From: Anaerolineaceae bacterium
GTDB lineage: Bacteria > Chloroflexota > Anaerolineae > Anaerolineales > Anaerolineaceae
Direction of reading: 5' to 3'
Assembly (NCBI GenBank): GCA_030620065.1
Contig: JAUXFJ010000060.1
Location: 1 to 8,303, forward strand
Length of the DNA: 8,303 nucleotides
In this document: one piece after another, positions 6,385-8,303 of the stretch
Layout of the letters: every line of letters starts with the position of its first letter
How positions within the stretch are numbered: position 1 is the first letter of the stretch
Translations under genes and position numbers: made by a program
Notes under the pieces: generated by a model
What the model was told of the DNA's origin: nothing
Databases searched by the model: none
What the model saw: only the letters and a program-made list of their open reading frames with translations

Positions 6385-6711
6385 ATGGATATCAAAGAAC
6401 TTACCCAATTGATGCACACTTTTGTAACCGACAAAGGTTGGTACGAGGCAAAGAGTCCAAAGCCGCAAACACCCCGCAATCTGGCAATCTCCCTAAGTCT
6501 TGAAGCAGCAGAGGTATTGGAATTATTCCAATGGCAGGATGCAGCCCCAGCCCCTCAATTGCTGGCGAGTGAATTGGCAGATGTAAGTCTCTACCTGCTT
6601 CAGCTTGCCAGCATCTCCAAAATTGATCTTGAACAAGCCATCTTTGATAAGTTGAAAGTCAATTACAAGCGTCAATGGGAAAATGAGATTAAGGAAAGTG
6701 ATCAAGTATGA
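6385..6711 (+). CDS. MazG-like nucleotide pyrophosphohydrolase
   Basis: This is a small (108-residue) all-alpha protein of the MazG-like/RS21-C6 dCTPase type. The metal-binding pattern is seen as E40-x-x-E43 in SLEAAEVLELFQW and E63-x-x-D66 in ELADVSLYLL, the expected E-x2-E...E-x2-D arrangement that holds Mg2+ in the helix bundle. GWYEAKSPKPQTPRNLA (18-34) is the typical N-terminal segment. Such enzymes hydrolyse (d)NTPs to the monophosphate and pyrophosphate, usually to remove non-canonical nucleotides or balance pools; which nucleotide is used here cannot be read from sequence. Its TGA overlaps the ATG of the LOG-family gene by four bases (ATGA), so the two are co-transcribed and probably translationally coupled. 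Confidence 0.88.
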   Translation: MDIKELTQLMHTFVTDKGWYEAKSPKPQTPRNLAISLSLEAAEVLELFQWQDAAPAPQLLASELADVSLYLLQLASISKIDLEQAIFDKLKVNYKRQWENEIKESDQV

Positions 6712-7247
6712 AGGTTACTGTGTTTGGCGGATCAAATCCGAAACCGGATGAGAAACCCTATCGAGAGGCTCTCGAGCTAGGTCAGTTGCTCGGTAAAGCT
6801 GGTTACGAAGTCCTTAGCGGCGGATATATGGGCACGATGGAAGCAGTTTCACGAGGTGTTGCTGAAGCTGGAGGACATGTAATTGGTGTAACTTGTCGCG
6901 AAATTGAAACTTGGCGGGATGCTAAAGCTAATGAATGGGTGCAGGAAGAATGGCAAAACGACACCCTGCGCCAACGCCTTGACCTTTTGATCCACAAATG
7001 TGACGGTGCATTAGCACTGCCCGGTGGAGCAGGTACGCTGGTTGAGATTTGTCTTACTTGGGACCAGATGATCATTCACGCCTTTGAGCCCAAACCCCTG
7101 ATCGTGATCGGAGAGGGCTGGAAAGCAACCTTTGACACCCTCTTTGATAACTTGGGTGACTATATACCTCAATCTTACCGAACCTGTCTGCATTTCGCAC
7201 CTGACATTCACAGTGCGGTTGCTTTATTAAAAGAAATGCTGGACTAA
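6708..7247 (+). CDS. LOG family protein (nucleotide 5'-monophosphate phosphoribohydrolase-like)
   Basis: The 179-residue Rossmann-like protein carries the family motif PGGAGT-L-V-E (105-113), in which E113 is the expected catalytic Glu, and an N-terminal nucleotide-binding pattern VFGGSN (5-10) with SGGYMGTMEAVSRGV (37-51). Family members were once called lysine decarboxylases. Characterised ones (plant LOG, bacterial PpnN/YgdH) instead cleave nucleoside monophosphates into free base and ribose 5-phosphate. The length is normal for the short LOG subfamily. It starts at the ATG that overlaps the MazG-like stop, suggesting that it consumes the monophosphates released by that enzyme; this is inference. 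A 51-base gap follows before proS, with an AT-rich stretch but no terminator, so proS may belong to the same operon. Confidence 0.9.
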   Translation: MKVTVFGGSNPKPDEKPYREALELGQLLGKAGYEVLSGGYMGTMEAVSRGVAEAGGHVIGVTCREIETWRDAKANEWVQEEWQNDTLRQRLDLLIHKCDGALALPGGAGTLVEICLTWDQMIIHAFEPKPLIVIGEGWKATFDTLFDNLGDYIPQSYRTCLHFAPDIHSAVALLKEMLD

Positions 7248-7298
7248 CCAAAGAGTTTCCAAAAAATATATTTTTATTATCAGTGAGAAGAAAAAATA

Positions 7299-8303
7299 AT
7301 GGATGAAAAAAAATTACCCTCGAAAGAAGAGAATTATTCAGATTGGTATAACCAGCTTGTATTACGAGCTGAATTGGCTGATTATGCACCTGTGCGCGGC
7401 TGCATGGTCGTTCGCCCATATGGTTGGGCACTTTGGGAAAACATCCAAAAGACACTTGACCGACGCTTTAAAGAGACAGGCCATGTGAATGCCGCTTTTC
7501 CTTTATTCATCCCCATGTCTTTCCTTGAAAAGGAAAAGGCGCATGTTGAAGGATTTTCCCCTGAGCTTGCCGTAGTCACACACGGCGGTGGAACGAAACT
7601 GGAAGAACCACTTGTCGTCCGGCCGACTTCAGAAACTATTATCGGTACAATGTACGCCAAGTGGATCCAATCCTACCGTGCCCTGCCAGTGCTGATCAAT
7701 CAGTGGTGCAATGTCGTGCGTTGGGAAATGCGCACGCGCCTCTTCCTGCGCACGCTGGAATTCTATTGGCAGGAAGGTCATACAGCACATGCCACGGCAA
7801 AAGAAGCCGAGGAAGAAACCCTGCGGATGCTCAACATTTATACAGATTTTGCAGTCAATGAAGCTGCCGTGCCTGTCATCCCCGGCAAAAAGAGTGAATC
7901 CGAAAAGTTCGCTGGCGCAGTTCACTCTTACACAATTGAAGCCATGATGGGTGACACCCGCGCCCTGCAATCCGGCACATCCCACAACCTTGGTCAAAAC
8001 TTCGCCAAAGCTTTTGATATGAAATACCTGGACGAATCCAACCAGCTCCAATACTGTTGGACAACTTCATGGGGACTTTCAACCCGCTTCATCGGTGCCA
8101 TTATTATGACCCACGGCGACAATCAGGGTCTTGTCCTGCCACCGAACCTGGCTCCCATCCAAGTTGTCATTGTGCCTATCTTCCGCAAAGACGAAGAGAA
8201 GACCGCTGTAATGGAAGCCGTTGCTAAAGTAGAGAAAATGCTGACCGGGCTGCGCGTGAAAGTAGACGACCGCATGGAGCTTACACCGGGTTTCAAATTC
8301 AAT
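7299..8303 (+). CDS. proS: Prolyl-tRNA synthetase, archaeal/eukaryotic type (3' end cut by window)
   Basis: The frame is open from ATG 7299 to the window end, 335 codons without a stop, about 70% of the usual 480 residues. The protein charges tRNA-Pro with proline in the cytoplasm. Class II catalytic motifs are visible: RPTSE (108-112), motif 2 around RWEMRTR...R-T-L-E-F (141-155), and motif 3 in TSWGLSTRFIGAIIM (256-270, with R263) followed by THGD. The anticodon-binding domain begins near residue 286 (PIQVVIVPIF) and is truncated. Motif 2 runs into the rest of the core with no large inserted editing domain, which, with the start DWYNQLVLRAELADYAPVRG, marks the archaeal-type (ProS type 3) form found in some bacteria. 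GAGAAG lies about nine bases before the ATG. A nearby ATG at 7303 is in another frame and gives only a short unrelated reading. Confidence 0.95.
   Translation, partial: MDEKKLPSKEENYSDWYNQLVLRAELADYAPVRGCMVVRPYGWALWENIQKTLDRRFKETGHVNAAFPLFIPMSFLEKEKAHVEGFSPELAVVTHGGGTKLEEPLVVRPTSETIIGTMYAKWIQSYRALPVLINQWCNVVRWEMRTRLFLRTLEFYWQEGHTAHATAKEAEEETLRMLNIYTDFAVNEAAVPVIPGKKSESEKFAGAVHSYTIEAMMGDTRALQSGTSHNLGQNFAKAFDMKYLDESNQLQYCWTTSWGLSTRFIGAIIMTHGDNQGLVLPPNLAPIQVVIVPIFRKDEEKTAVMEAVAKVEKMLTGLRVKVDDRMELTPGFKFN

Noticed and set aside
7248..7298. Possible T-box or other leader control of proS, and the palindrome AAAAATATATTTTT (7262-7275)
   Set aside because: The 51-base gap is far too short for a T-box, and an AT-only palindrome in an AT-rich gap is expected by chance and lacks a GC stem for termination.
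7629..8051. A 140-codon open frame on the minus strand
   Set aside because: It is antisense to proS, whose motifs are unmistakable, and its translation has no family features.

Overview
The window looks like a chromosomal, housekeeping-type stretch from a bacterium, most plausibly of the phylum Chloroflexota (Anaerolineae-like). That placement is an inference from gene content and style: lipoproteins with long Thr/Pro-rich linkers, LysM-M23 proteins in tandem, a small FtsB/DivIC-like protein with a C-terminal W..W..LFF motif, an archaeal-type methyltransferase and an archaeal/eukaryotic-type prolyl-tRNA synthetase. I see no insertion sequence, phage gene, CRISPR array or integration site.

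Left half (1-4627, minus strand). Four cell-envelope genes read leftwards and probably form one transcription unit. In transcription order they are a lipoprotein polysaccharide deacetylase (CE4 type, 3518-4627), a lipoprotein with LysM and M23 peptidase domains (1975-3495), a membrane-anchored paralogue of it (381-2033, overlapping the previous gene by 59 nt), and the N-terminal 78 codons of a third LysM-type lipoprotein that leaves the window at base 1. All appear to be exported and tethered to the membrane by a lipid or a single helix, so they should work in the wall space on peptidoglycan or a related polymer.

Centre (4628-6248, plus strand). A tRNA-Leu(CAG) gene has a textbook promoter and a strong intrinsic terminator. 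It is followed by a small FtsB/DivIC-like division protein and then by a SAM-dependent methyltransferase resembling the archaeal COG2521 family. The methyltransferase is separated from the division gene by a perfect inverted repeat and a likely terminator hairpin.

Right half (6249-8303, plus strand). A MazG-like nucleotide pyrophosphohydrolase and a LOG-family nucleotide phosphoribohydrolase overlap by 4 nt (ATGA). Together they could take a nucleoside triphosphate to monophosphate and then to free base plus ribose 5-phosphate. Then comes proS, cut by the window end after 335 codons.

The points most worth a second look are the unusual M23 domain shared by the two paralogues (H-x12-D spacing, DxDGDG loop, conserved Cys pair), a central domain that looks like a lysozyme fold with its catalytic Glu replaced, the MazG-LOG pair, and two genes whose -10 box lies so close to the ATG that leaderless mRNAs are expected. 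No intergenic gap exceeds 150 bases, and I found no clearly novel multi-gene system.
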